Below are positions 11,438 to 22,453 of a stretch of DNA of 64,000 nt, piece by piece. Each line of letters opens with the position of its first letter. Position 1 is the first letter of the stretch. The notes beneath the pieces are model-generated. The model had not been told where the DNA came from. It saw nothing but the letters and a program-made list of their open reading frames with translations, and searched no databases. Origin of the DNA: Neonectria sp. B-13 (lineage: Eukaryota > Ascomycota > Sordariomycetes > Hypocreales > Nectriaceae); NCBI GenBank assembly GCA_002682825.1, contig NOKP01000001.1, positions 746,501 through 810,500 of the forward strand. The letters run 5' to 3'. Made by a program: the position numbers and the translations under genes.

Positions 11438-13498
11438 ATGGAGAAACAACCAGAGTGGTCCGCCAGGCATCAGCCCTCGCCTCCATCGCCGCCGCCGCCG
11501 CCTTACAGCCCCTATGAGGACACCTCCAACATCTACATGTACGACAGCGCGTCATCCCCGGCTCCGCGGTCGCATCCACATCCACCACACCCGGAGTTGC
11601 AGCCGCAATCGCAGTCGCAGTCGCCTCCGGTACGGCGTCCGTTGCCCGTGCGATCGGCGACCAACTTCGCCGGCTCTCACCCCCGAGAACGCTCCAGAGA
11701 CGGCCCCGGCTACTTTGACAACGCTGGCAGCTTCCAGGTAAACTCTGTCGTAGACCAACCGAGGCCGGGATCTTCTCTCAGTCCCCAACCGTCCTCGGCA
11801 CGGCGTCCGCTCCGACCCGTCCGGTCGGCTACCAACCTCACAAGCGCCCATCCTCGGGAACGCTCCGGCTTTGTGGATGACACTGGTAACTTGCAGGTCG
11901 ACTTTGTCGTTGACCCGCTGCCCAGACAGGGATCGTCTCTAAGTCCCCAGCCAGCAAACGAGATCCGACGCGTCAAGAGCTCGTCCGCCCTGTCTGCTGT
12001 CATCGCCCAGGACCAGAAGCCCAAGGACCAGTCCAAATGGAAGGCCGCTCTCGGTGAAGCTCAGTTCTTTGCCGGTGGGCTCATCAGCCACCCTGCCGAG
12101 TCGAACAAGCACTTCACCATCATCCGCCACTCGCACGCCTTGGTCTGGTACCGTGGCCCGGCGACCTCGGTGCCCATCTCCATCCTCTCCGATGCCCCGC
12201 TGCCCCCCAATAGAACAGTATGGCTGCAGCAAAAGGGCTTCTCGGGGAACATGGGCATGTCGCTCAAGGCGCTAATGGGGACCACGGGAGGTTGGATTAA
12301 TGTCACCCCGGCCACCAAAGCTGCGCCGGAACACATCCCGGAAAACGAGGAACGCAGCATTCAGCGGGACCTCAAGCGGTTCTTCAAGAAGGTTTCAGGA
12401 AGGGCGCGGAAACACCTTCTGCGAGAGACGCACATCGTTCGCATTCCCGCGACGGCTACCGACGGATACTTCCGCCTCGTCCTTAGTGATGGCGACGAAG
12501 GCAAGAAGGCCCTCTGCGGAAGCCCTGTTTTCCGCATCGCGAGTACCTCGACAGATGTCAGTACCGTCCGTGGGTCGAGCCTCAGCACCTTGCCGTTGGA
12601 ATTTGGCGTGAAGGTTGCCACCACCATCGGCCAGCAGGTTGTGAAAAAGTACACGGGCGTGGCTGGAGCGGTGGCCCAGAGCGGCGCAAAGAGACTAATA
12701 CCTAAGGAGACCATCCGGAAAGCTGCGACCAAGGCATATCATAACTCTGGGATTGGCGAGAAAGTCAACGAGAGCTGGAAAAACGGAAAGACGGGGCGGT
12801 ACGACCCCATGATGGAAGGTGGAATGCTCGATGGACCGCCTACCGTCGTTGGTCCTGAGACCGGCCCTGAGGCCCCGTTTCCGCTCAAGTTTTCAGGAAA
12901 GGTGGTTCGCGGGACCGGTATCTCGGTTAGAGACCTCGGTATACCGACGGCGAATCTGGGTGACGTCCCAGACGAGGTTAAGATGCGCATGGCTGGAGTC
13001 TTTGTGGCTTGGGCGTGCATTCAGCCGAAGCCAGGGCTCGAGGATATTGCTGGCGATTGGTACGAAGCGCTCGTGACAATTGCGCCGTTCCGAAATGCGG
13101 TTCCAGGCGTTGTCCAAAGAAACAAGGTCGCCGTTCACATCATCAACGACTTCGAAGACGTCGCTTTCTTCGACGCCAGGCTAAAAGTCATCCTAATGGG
13201 ATACCTGCATTCATATACTCCGGACCATTCGGACGAAGACCTTGTCGAGGAACATGGGCAGGACATCATGATCACTCTGGCGACGTTGGGACGTCCAAAC
13301 TGGGAGCCGCATGAGGCGGTCACTAGCGTCAAGATCATGAAGAGCGAGAGGAGCTTCTCTGATCGACTTACTGAGGTGACTGGCAAGGTTCAGAACGGGG
13401 TGGATAGGTTCCCGGTGCATTGGGCCGGCGTGAGGTCCGAGTCGAGTGCCATGAGGGATCAAGTGTATGGAAATGGTGGCCTTTGGATTCCTCGTTGA
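11438..13498 (+). CDS. intronless protein with riboflavin-kinase-like C-terminal domain
   Basis: 686 aa. The C-terminal part (about 483-620) contains FSGKVVRGTGISVRDLGIPTANL, matching the flavokinase signature with the GIPTAN core that binds Mg-ATP in riboflavin kinases, followed by AGVFVAW and an EDLVEEHG helix. Fungal genomes carry such proteins, often named LipA and NB-ARC domain protein, alongside the true short riboflavin kinase. The N-terminus is Pro/Ser-rich and likely disordered, with two tandem copies of a block of about 52 residues (66-118 and 122-172) sharing RRPL, VRSATN, HPRERS and GSSLSPQP. The middle (about 200-440) has a compact conserved look (FFAGGLISHPAESNKHFTIIRH). A classical kinase would be about 160-200 aa, so this is a fusion, and whether it phosphorylates riboflavin is unknown. 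Confidence 0.75.
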   Translation: MEKQPEWSARHQPSPPSPPPPPYSPYEDTSNIYMYDSASSPAPRSHPHPPHPELQPQSQSQSPPVRRPLPVRSATNFAGSHPRERSRDGPGYFDNAGSFQVNSVVDQPRPGSSLSPQPSSARRPLRPVRSATNLTSAHPRERSGFVDDTGNLQVDFVVDPLPRQGSSLSPQPANEIRRVKSSSALSAVIAQDQKPKDQSKWKAALGEAQFFAGGLISHPAESNKHFTIIRHSHALVWYRGPATSVPISILSDAPLPPNRTVWLQQKGFSGNMGMSLKALMGTTGGWINVTPATKAAPEHIPENEERSIQRDLKRFFKKVSGRARKHLLRETHIVRIPATATDGYFRLVLSDGDEGKKALCGSPVFRIASTSTDVSTVRGSSLSTLPLEFGVKVATTIGQQVVKKYTGVAGAVAQSGAKRLIPKETIRKAATKAYHNSGIGEKVNESWKNGKTGRYDPMMEGGMLDGPPTVVGPETGPEAPFPLKFSGKVVRGTGISVRDLGIPTANLGDVPDEVKMRMAGVFVAWACIQPKPGLEDIAGDWYEALVTIAPFRNAVPGVVQRNKVAVHIINDFEDVAFFDARLKVILMGYLHSYTPDHSDEDLVEEHGQDIMITLATLGRPNWEPHEAVTSVKIMKSERSFSDRLTEVTGKVQNGVDRFPVHWAGVRSESSAMRDQVYGNGGLWIPR
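11633..11953 (+). repeat. internal tandem duplication in the N-terminus of the riboflavin-kinase-like gene
   Basis: The two coding blocks at about 11633-11791 and 11801-11953 encode related 51-53-residue segments. The shared anchors in order are RRPL, VRSATN, HPRERS, VVD and GSSLSPQP. Divergence between copies is moderate, so the duplication is not recent. Confidence 0.8.
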
Positions 13499-14078
13499 CG
13501 AGTTCCGCGAGAGATTTCGTCCCTTTTGCCAGACGATAGGTGTAGGCTTAAAAGTGTAATTTTAAGGAATAGTCCTAGTCTGGATAGTGTGGACTATAGC
13601 TATGAGTTGAACTATAATAGTCCAGATCCCCTTTGAGGCTTCGTGAAAGCGTGCTCAATACAATAATAGACCCTAATATTAAACTACTATCTACACTCAT
13701 TGTGATTACTGCATACCACACTTATTGATAAGGGATATGATCATACACGCCTTCCTACAGTCCATGCTCTTCGCCGCTGAACCCAGCTACATTCCTACTC
13801 ATTGTAGACTGCAGCTCCTTCTTGCAACGTCAAGGTATGCTGATATTTCACATTGGTAGCACCTAGAAGATAACTAGAGTGTATGGAAGTTGAAGAGTCT
13901 TGAATTCAACTTTATCAAGTAGAGTGTGCGGCAAGGCGAATATCACTGACGATGCGTCACCTTTATAGTGAAATTGCCTCTTGGGGTCTTCCAGTCATGA
14001 CTGTTAACCTGTCAGTAGCTGATGTATCGCATTCCCAGCTGATGCCAAAGGTAATGCGCACTATGCCGATGGAAAGTG
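13499..14078. other. intergenic, AT-rich, no gene seen
   Basis: 3' flank of the 11438 gene followed by AT-rich DNA up to the GH3 relic. Nothing else is recognised. Confidence 0.4.
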
Positions 14079-14601
14079 CTAGATTGTCTTATATACTGAA
14101 TGTGACATGATGTCCTTCCTAGTAAGTCTTAGATCAACCGGAAGAGTGTCACCATCCCTAATGCTTAGTAAATCGAAGGCCCAGGTAATCTCAACAGGGT
14201 TTACAGACTCCTCAGGCAACTTTAGATACAGCTGAGCTATCTTAGAGCCGCCGAAAGGCCCGTCATCAGTAGCGTTTAGGACCAAGTAAATCGCGACATG
14301 ATACAAGTAAAAGTCTCCACCAGGTGCACCGGCGACGTAGTTAAGCAGTTTCTTAATAGCTTCATGAAGCCCAGCAGGTGCGCGTATCTCCAAGCCAGTT
14401 TAGGTGAAGTTGGAATAGGAGTGTCCGTGACGAACCAGAAGCTTGGTTCGACACCATTGTTTCATAGCCGCGGTAGTCGACGAGAATGCCTTTCGTGTAA
14501 TTGATCTGAGGGTACGGCTGGAATTCAATGATCACGTCAGGTTGTACGTAGTCCGACACGCTTTTCGCGATTGTGTAAATGGGTCGGCCTGACGGATTCA
14601 T
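14079..14601 (-). pseudogene. decayed C-terminal fragment of a GH3 beta-glucosidase
   Basis: Two minus-strand frames give recognisable pieces of a family 3 beta-glucosidase C-terminus. The upstream one has GRPIYTIAKSVSDYVQPD and YPQINYTKGILVDYRGYE, corresponding to the region before the FGxGLSYTxF motif. The downstream one has GGSKIAQLYLKLPEESVNP and LRLTRKDIMSHSV, corresponding to the fibronectin-III-like tail (VAQLYLxxP ... LTRRDLSxWD). The hinge between them is garbled: pieces of the GHSYSNFT-type motif fall in a third frame. The catalytic domains are absent, because the 3' end of the Zn2Cys6 gene lies directly upstream. It is therefore a relic, not a working enzyme. Confidence 0.75.
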
Positions 14602-14628
14602 ATGACAGCTTCCACAGCGTGAGCAGAT

Positions 14629-16765
14629 CTAAGAAATATCGTCGTCCAATACCCAGTCTCCTCCCTCTTGCCATTCACGCTGCAACTTGGTAATATGAAA
14701 CGAGGTCGACCAGCCAATGTTCTTTTGAACGTCTCTAAACAACTTGATGACCATGCTTCTTTCGCCAAATGAGCGAAGAGTTTGTCCTGCCACGTAGAGA
14801 GGTTCCAAGGAGTGTAGCAGCACGGCATCCGGCGGGTTCGCAAGGCTGATGCTGCATATCTCTCTTGCATGACGAATTGATTCCTGCTGTGTGTATTCGT
14901 AGCATCTTAATCGAGATGTTATAGAGGATCGGATGGCAGTGGATTCTTGGGGACGGTTGAATAGCAGGAGGATGCGAGCCATGTGATAGCTCAGCATCGC
15001 GGCTGCGCAGAGGGGTATATCGTACCATACCTGCTCAAGGTGCGCGAAACAGTCGTCAGTGTCTCTTGAGGCATCTCCCTGTCGTGTAAGCGATGTGCGT
15101 GCACTTGGCGTAAATGAAGGCGGCAGGCGGGACAACCAGTCTTGCAGTCCTGTATCCAACACCCTCCACTTTTCGAGTAATTGTTCTTGGGTCACACCGA
15201 CCGGACATCTCTCCTTGGCCGGGCGTGCGTAGTCTTCTGGCACCAGGGCGTCACCTTTTGTCAAGTGGTTCATGATCTTACTCAAGAGCCAAATAATCTC
15301 GTTGGCTCTTTTGTCCTCTTCATTGTCGTTGGCGCTGCCCATGACGACGGGACCCGAGGGGCTTCCATATAGATCAGCGCTTGTTTCGTCGCTTGCCAAG
15401 CTCAAGCCTGCACTGTGCCATAGTTGGGTGTCGTCTAAGCTGAGTCGTGTCTGGGTTTCGCTAATGACTGTCTCCAGCGTCAGCAACACTCGAACGAATC
15501 CTTCAAGACACTCTGCATGGCATCTCACAGGCGCATAAAAAGTCTTGCCGCGCCAGAGACCAAAACACTGGCCTGCAGATGGTAGCCTGCTTCCCTGAAG
15601 ACGCGGCCGCTCGTGAGTTCCCAGAGGTGATGCAGAATAAAGGTAGGGCGCTCAGATGGGCTCTCCATGCCGTTCCAGGTTTGTCCATCAGCTCGTACGT
15701 GCTTAAAATAGCCACGGCCGTGAATATACATTCGCGCTCTCTGTCGGTGCTGGACGAATCGGGACCGATTGTTTCATTTCTGACGGCTGCTTGTAAATGG
15801 TTGATTGCGCGATGGTAATACTCAGTAGAGTGAAACATCCAGTTGATAATGCCGTCGTCCAATGTTGCCTGCCGATAATGTTGAGTATTCCCTTTTGCGG
15901 ATTGAATGCGATGTATATGCTTTGCGGATAAGGCGCATATAGCTGACTTGAGCAAAGGGCTGCTCATTGCCCTTATGGGAGCCACATTTGCGTAGTACGC
16001 CGCGGTATCGAAGAGGTCCATCCTGTCACTCCGGCGTTAATTGAATACATCAATAAGATGCAAAGTCCTACCTACCACTGGGAAGGTCCCTCCTTGAAGT
16101 GTCTCATCAAGTGTAGCGCAATGATGTGTTCGTCGGCACTAGATTGTGCATGTGGTTCCGTACTTGATTCCAGTGCTTCTTGATGCACTGGGCTTTGGTC
16201 AAACGAAGCTGGAAACGGAGTTGAAGAAGAAGCCGAAGTTTCACAGCTGCTTCCATCGGAGAAGCCATGGCTGTGGTCTTGGTCATGTAGTTCTGGTCTT
16301 TCATGGCTCACTCTTGGCCGTTTCGTCGGTGGCTCAATGGTCAAAGTTGACGCAGGCGTCTGAGGCTCGCAAGCTAGAGACGGAGGAACAAAACTGACTA
16401 CAGCAACAAACACCTTAGCCCTGAAACAACGGTGAAAGGGTCAAATAGTAACACACGGTTTCTGGGGACGTCGACCCAGACCTGATCGTCCTCGAAAGAC
16501 AAGACTTCGTTCTCCAGGCCGGTGATGCCATTGCCGGACTCTCCGCAGCCAGAGGGCCGGTTAACAATGCGAAAAATAAGCTCGTCTGGGAAGTCGCACA
16601 GCCGCGAGGATTTCTTGCACGGCCCGCAGACGGGCCTGACCTCGTCGCACTTGAGCTTCCGGAGCTTGCAGACGGAGCTGTCATCTCACCTCACTGGTCA
16701 GCAGGGCCCAGACGCTGAGTGGGGATGTGTCTACTTCGTACGTACCAGCCAAAATGCGAACGCAT
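14629..16765 (-). CDS. Zn2Cys6 transcription factor with fungal-specific (PF11951-like) domain
   Basis: Nuclear regulator, 631 aa, joined as complement(14629-15467, 15529-16022, 16076-16397, 16457-16677, 16746-16765). A tiny 20-base first exon (donor GTACGT, acceptor at 16678) completes the binuclear zinc cluster as CSVCKLRKLKC and then CGPCKKSSRLC: Cys 7, 10, 17, 24, 27, 34, spacing C-2-C-6-C-6-C-2-C-6-C. A linker follows with ENEVLSFEDDQVWVDVP, then a Ser/Pro-rich stretch with a basic KRPR. The long helical domain has ELMDKPGTAWRAHLSALPLF and FLCAFISETQTRL, typical of fungal transcription factor domain 2. The 61-base intron at 15468-15528 and the 59-base intron at 16398-16456 were set by frame. 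It is divergent from the oxidoreductase at 17410, its most likely neighbouring target. Confidence 0.88.
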
Positions 16766-17409
16766 CGTCAACTCGGGTAGGAAGCTGGATACGGTCTCTT
16801 CAAATTGTCGTGACGGCCGATTTCGGGCTTGCGACGATCGCGACGGAACAAGATAGACAATCTGCAAAGGGGAGGAAACCCAAGAGACAGAAGATCAGGC
16901 AGTTTGGCAGAGATGCTTTGTTGTCTAGCTTAGGAGTTTGGGTCAACGGTCCGTATTGAGTTGATTATCCGACTGCTCCTGGAGTGGACATGTGGGGGGG
17001 ATGGACATGGCGTCCAATGGCCTACTGTTAGTCCGCTGGGCAAACAGTAAGGCCAATCTACTCTTGGCTAGGTCATATCGCGCATAATAGGTGGTTACCC
17101 ACAACACCTACAAAGGTAATTTTCCCGAGAACCCTAACCCACCCAATTCAAACTCGGCGGACATGGGTGACGGAATTATTCCCACAGCTTGCTGCAGTAT
17201 TTGTCCAAGACACTGGCGGTGCTTTTCTGTCGACCACTTATTCATCATCCCGTTGCATTCAGAACAACCGCCTCAGGCAGTTACTACGTACGGCATTTCT
17301 ATCGACAACCATGCCCAACATTCGATTTCTAAGCAGTGAGCTCGCTGTCAACATGTTAGAAAACCACTTTCCTTCCCAACTACCTGGCACTTGACCTGTC
17401 CCTTTCATC
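16766..17409. other. divergent promoter region between Zn2Cys6 gene and MDR oxidoreductase
   Basis: About 640 bases separate the two start codons, which face away from each other. There is a run of seven Gs near 16995. I did not find a clear CGG-CCG inverted pair. It is probably a shared bidirectional promoter. Confidence 0.5.
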
Positions 17410-18735
17410 ATGCGCTTGTTCAAACTCGCACCCGTCGTCCTGCGTCCAACCGCACCTACCCTTAGTGGCCTCCGACCAAGACAGCAATTAAGCTTCAGCA
17501 GCATGGCGTCTCAGACGTGTAGGGCCCTGGTCGTCAGGGAAAAGGACGGCAAGAACACACTCGTCGCAGAGAACATCCCCGTGCCACAGCCGGGCCCTCG
17601 CCAGGCTCTGGTCAAGGTTGCCGTGGCTGCTCAGAATCCTACAGACGTCCTTTGCTTTGACGGCGGCGTCTTTGGGGATGGGAGCATAATGGGCTGCGAC
17701 TTTGCCGGAACGGTGACTGCCGTTGGGAGTGAGGTTACTAGGATCCAACAGGGCGACAAGATTGCCGGCCTCATCTGGGGAGGTAAGTGCTAGGCCCTTG
17801 GCGTGCATAGGACGACAAGACATGGCTAACGCGACAACCTGGTTGATAGGTCAAGTCAAAGGGCAGGGAGCTTACAGCGAATACACGATTGCCGATGAAA
17901 ACATCTGCTATAAAATCCCCGATGGTATGCCGCTCGAACAGGCTGCCACGGTACCGCTCGCTGCGGCGACGGCGTGGATGGCGTTGTTCAGTTCCAAGAG
18001 CCTACACATTGACCGAACAAGGGGCTCCTCTGTGCAGCTACTCGTTTGGGCTGGAAGCAGTACGTTTCCCTTGTATACTTTTGCCATTAGTCTCTTGCTC
18101 ACAATTTCATCAGCTAGCGTTGGCCTTTATGCGGTGCAGCTTGCAGCTCTATTCGGCTTCAGCGTTGCGACAGTCTGCAGTCCACGTCATTTCCCACTCC
18201 TTCGCTCCCTTGGCGCCAAACACGTCTTCGAATATAAAGATCCCGACGTCATCTCCAAGATTAAGCAGGTTCTACCTGATGTGGAGTACGTATTCGACAC
18301 TATTGGCAACGAGACGTCATCTGCCACTGCCTCCAAAGCAATTCGCACTTCTGGGGGCACTCTATGTACCGTCAGGCCATTTAGGGAGCATACCGAAAAT
18401 GTGACACCGCAGACCAAAGTGACATCTCTTCTCGTCTTTACCTCATTCTTGAAAGGTCAGCAGATGGGCCCCAACTTTCTACCTGTAAGCTTGGCCGGTT
18501 TCCTCTGTGGCCACCCATGCCATCGCCTTCCACTAACACATTTTAGGCCTCCAAAGAAGATCACGAGCTTGCCTCGGAGTTCTTTGAGAAGCTACCTGAG
18601 CTTCTGCGCCAAGGGAAAATCAGACCCAACAACCCGGAACTCATTGAAGGAGGGCTAGAGGGGATTGAAACAGGGTTTCAAGCTTTCAGAGACGGGAAGA
18701 TATCGGGCTACAAGGTTATTTATCGAATTTCTTAA
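17410..18735 (+). CDS. MDR-superfamily oxidoreductase (zinc-independent quinone/enoyl reductase type)
   Basis: NAD(P)H-dependent medium-chain reductase, 380 aa, join(17410-17782, 17850-18059, 18114-18484, 18547-18735). The GroES-like N-terminal half has NPTDVLCFDGGVFGDGSIMGCDFAGTV. The Rossmann half has WAGSTSVGLYAVQLAALFGF, close to the usual GGSxxxGxxAxQLA nucleotide loop. The tail reads GISGYKVIY-like (FRDGKISGYKVIYRIS), as in fungal ToxD/enoyl-reductase relatives. The structural zinc cysteine cluster of alcohol dehydrogenases is absent. The first 32 residues (MRLFKLAPVVLRPTAPTL onward) are Arg-rich without acidic residues and look like a mitochondrial presequence. The internal Met of MASQTCRALVV at about residue 32 would give the usual cytosolic length, so two isoforms are possible. 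Confidence 0.85.
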
Positions 18736-19856
18736 CCCAAGCGCGAGGCACTCGGTATTCCGACCGAGACACTGTGTCAGAGCCAAGGGGTAGGAAGCGT
18801 GAGAGAAGCAGGTAGTCAGAAGGGTAATCACTGTGGACTCGAAGGTAGGGGTGCTGTCGTAAGATTAATATCTAAAGTTCCTATAGCGTGTCAGAAACGC
18901 CTTAATTTAGAGGCTTCTCCAGCGCTTCGCACGTGTTTCGCTCTTTGTAAGGCGTTCCTTCGCTGACGTGACACATCATGACGGAGGAAACGATCAACTG
19001 ATAGCTGGCTGGTTGCTTATTAATTTGTGTCTTTGTGTCTCGGGAGGGTATGAAAACGGGCGCTAACAAGGGTTCGCGATTGCTTCATTTGCGAGCCGTG
19101 CGTATAAGTAGGGGCTCTGACTAGGTAGTTTTATCAGTCAAGAACACTCTTCTTTTACACTCTTTTCATAAGGGAGACGATACTTACAGCATCTGGCATT
19201 TATTTTAAGCCCGTCTCAAGTTGTATAGCATCGAGTAGACGCGTATCCAATGCCGCTCCCGGTAGGTAAACTCGGGAAACTTACTTGTCTCGGCCGACGG
19301 CAGACATGAACGGCATGTCTAGTGCTAGGAAAATTTCGTAACCTGCCCGTGACTGCTGATAGATGTACCTACTGCAAAAGGATTCCGAGAAAGGAAATCT
19401 CCACTCCCGTCGTTGGGTGGATGGTTGCTTGAACTTCATACATCTTCACACCGACAGTGGCAGCCGTGCAATCCCGACTCTAGAGCATCGTATCCCGCTA
19501 GCTTTGATTACCAACATGCATTATCCACAGGACGACAAGAAAAGGATCGTATCTCTCCGCTCTCGGAGTGCGCGATCCTCAGGAACCCTGTCCAAATCCC
19601 TACGTTATAACCCAACCTTGCTTCCTCAGTCCCTCCATCAGAATAGCCTGCACAAGCATGATTTCTTTCTTTCCCTCGACCACAGCCTAAAGAGACTGTT
19701 GGTTTCTGCCTCCTTGCAACAACGGAACGAAAGTCAAAAATAGCACATGTTCCTTGATCTTGGTTGTGCTACCGTCGTCGTCTCTACTGCAGGTCTACCG
19801 CATTCGCTGTCTTGTTGGCACTACAGCACTCGGAGCAGCTCTGCTCAAGCAGAACT
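18736..19856. other. intergenic, 1.1 kb
   Basis: 3' flank of the oxidoreductase and promoter of the sugar porter. Open frames near 19360-19740 have no recognisable family and lie in what should be the 5' region of the transporter. Nothing else is recognised. Confidence 0.4.
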
Positions 19857-21593
19857 ATGGAGAAATTTACCGGGCTATTCCAGGAACCCCCTCGCTATGT
19901 CGTGGCCAGCTTCCTGTGCTCGTTTGGCGGGTTTCTAATCGGTACTGACACTGGAATCATTGGCCCCGTCACTGTCATGGACAAATTCACCGAGCCCTTT
20001 GGCCATCCAAGCCCCGTTATCCATGGCCTGGTTGTGTCTTCGATCCTAGTTTCTGCGGCCGTTACTTCGTTCCTTGCAGGTCATGTCGCCGATGTCCTCG
20101 GTCGGCCCACTGGTATCGCCATCGGCGCCATGACCTTCGCGCTCGGTGCCGCAATCGAGGCAGCCGCTGTCAACCTGGGCATGTTTGTCGTCGGTCGCGT
20201 CGTGGCAGGCATGGGCGAGGGTCTTACAAACGGAATCATGGTAGTGTAAGTCCCAAAGGTTTCAACCGAGTGAGTCTACTCATGTTCCAAGTACTGACAT
20301 GCTGTCATACGCAGGTATATATGCGAAATCTCACCTGCGAGGCACCGTGGTCCCCTTACCACTGGGCCTCAGCTTCTGACTTGTTTTGGCCTGATGACAG
20401 GCTTCTTCACATGTTACGGAACTGCGCGTATAGAGTCTGACTTTTGTTGGCGCTTACCCTTTATACTCCTTGCTTCATATTCCGTCATCTTCTCGGTTGC
20501 TGTCTATGTGCTGCTGCCGGCGTCGCCGAGATGGTTACTAGAGCGTGGACACCCCACATCAGAAGTGGCAGCAGCTTGGGTGTCTCTAGGCATCCTTGCT
20601 GCTGACCAAGAAGACATGCCGGAGGAAAACTTCCAGGCGGAGGAGATCAAGACATCTTCCAATGTACGTATTACAGGTTCCCATTATTGATACATCATAC
20701 ATGCCTGGAAAATCCTGTCGGCTTTGTTTGCCCAGATCTTGGGTTGCCTCGAAGGCGAGACTACATAGTGTACCAGCACTGACTCTTGGCAGATGTCGGA
20801 TTTATTTCTACCCGAGGCACGACCACGTTTCTTCATGGCCGTCTTTCTCTTGGGCATGCAGCAGCTGTGCGGTATTGACGGCGTTCTTTACGTATGTGTC
20901 AAATTTCTGCTTTGGGCCGTCTTCACTCTTCAAGTTCAATCTAACGGCTCACAGTATGCTCCACTCCTTTTCAAGCAAGCCGGCTTGGGCTTAGAAGGAG
21001 ACACCTTTCTCGTCTCGGGTGTGTTGGCCATTGTGATCTTTGCCGTCAGCGTCCCGGGCACCATCTGGGCCGACGACTGGGGACGGCGTAGAAATACGAT
21101 ATTCGGCGGCCTTGGGATGGCTGGGGCCATGTTCATCATAGGTGGACTGTACGCTGCAGACGCTGTCCATGCAAATGGTGTCGGGCGCTGGATCGTTGTC
21201 GTCACCGTCTACTTCTTTACCGCCGTCTATTGCGTCTCGTGGGGCATCGTCCTCAAGATCTACGCTACCGAGATCCAGCCTCAACGAACCCGGGCCAGTG
21301 CTACCAGTATCGCCCATGGCGCCAATTGGCTGACAAACTTCCTCGTTGCCCTCATCACGCCTGCACTTCTTGCAAAAACGAGCTTTGGCGCCTACTTCCT
21401 CTTTGGCAGCTGCACTTTTCTGACGGCCGTCGTCTGTTGGTTTTGCATGCCTGAGACTCGAGGGCGGACACTATCTGAAATACAGGGAGCCTTCCATTCC
21501 AATCATTCCAGTAGGTTGAAGGAATCCGTAAGGTCTATCGGAAAAGGTTTCCGGGGGAAACCGACGGTTGCTGCAATGGAGGAAGCCAACTAA
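19857..21593 (+). CDS. MFS sugar porter
   Basis: Plasma-membrane sugar/H+ symporter type, 491 aa, join(19857-20245, 20315-20663, 20793-20891, 20955-21593). Signatures: FGGFLIGTDTGIIGPVTVM after the first helix, a motif-A-like loop (GHVADVLGRPTGI), YICEISPARHRGPL (the YxSExxPxxxRG element), PASPRWLLERG (the PESPRWL element at the end of helix 6), GMQQLCGIDGVLYYAPLLF (the QQxxGxNxxxYY element, with D in place of N), and PETRGRTLSEIQ after the last helix. The third intron is a multiple of three without stops, so a continuous frame also exists there, but GTATGT and TAACGGCTCACAG fit splicing. The second intron (129 bases) is long for the window and its exact acceptor is less sure. Substrate not predictable. 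Confidence 0.9.
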
Positions 21594-22453
21594 AATAGTT
21601 CTGGCAATTAAACCATGGCCATTCTAAAAGTTGGAAGACTATAGACTTGGGACTTACCCATATGTAAATACTCCCAGCAAGATATTTCTTCCCCTTTCCT
21701 TTCTCTCTAAGTTCAACATCTACTTCAAGTTCAATGAGGCCCCCTTGTCCGAGCTTATTATTGCAGGTTTGACAATCTTGATGACATCCCTGGCTACCTC
21801 AGTCTAGATAGGTACTTACCTATTCCCTTCCAATGTCTTAGCTGAGATATTATGGAACTCCGAATATGTTTCGGGCTGGTCGTTTGACTGTATGCCCATT
21901 TCCAATCGGCAGTTTTGGAATCGTGTCACGAAGCCTAGAACTGGTTAATGTAAAGATTAAGGTCGATACAATCCTCCACTTTCGGTAGTCGCATCTTCGG
22001 GAATCTTCCACCCTGGCGGAGCTAGGCAGATGAGTATTCAGATATAGCAAGTTCTGAAGTTACTACATTTGACATCGCCAGAGAGGGAGGGCAAAACGGG
22101 CGCTGGCTGCCGTTGTGGGCGGCATACAGGAGGTGTTAGTATTAGCCTGGGTAGTTCACCTAAAAGATACACAGCCGCTAGCCGAAATAAACAAATAGAG
22201 GGGAGGGATGCAGCCACTGACGCATCACCAGTGGTTGCAGAGCCTCTCGTTATAGCCCCCTTATTACACTACCTATCTTACAGGTAAAAATCTAATCCAT
22301 GTTGATTGAATTAACGCATATAACTGTGTTGTTTTTATTTATAATTAACTTGATTCATGTCAGCTAATTTCACAAAAGATATGAATAAATGCTTGAGCGA
22401 AACGCACGATAATTAGCTCAACTTCGAACATCGTTCCCCTCTCACTGAATGAG
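21594..22453. other. intergenic, AT-rich, no gene seen
   Basis: 3' flank of the sugar porter, then AT-rich DNA (especially 22290-22420) preceding the HET gene. Nothing recognised. Confidence 0.4.
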
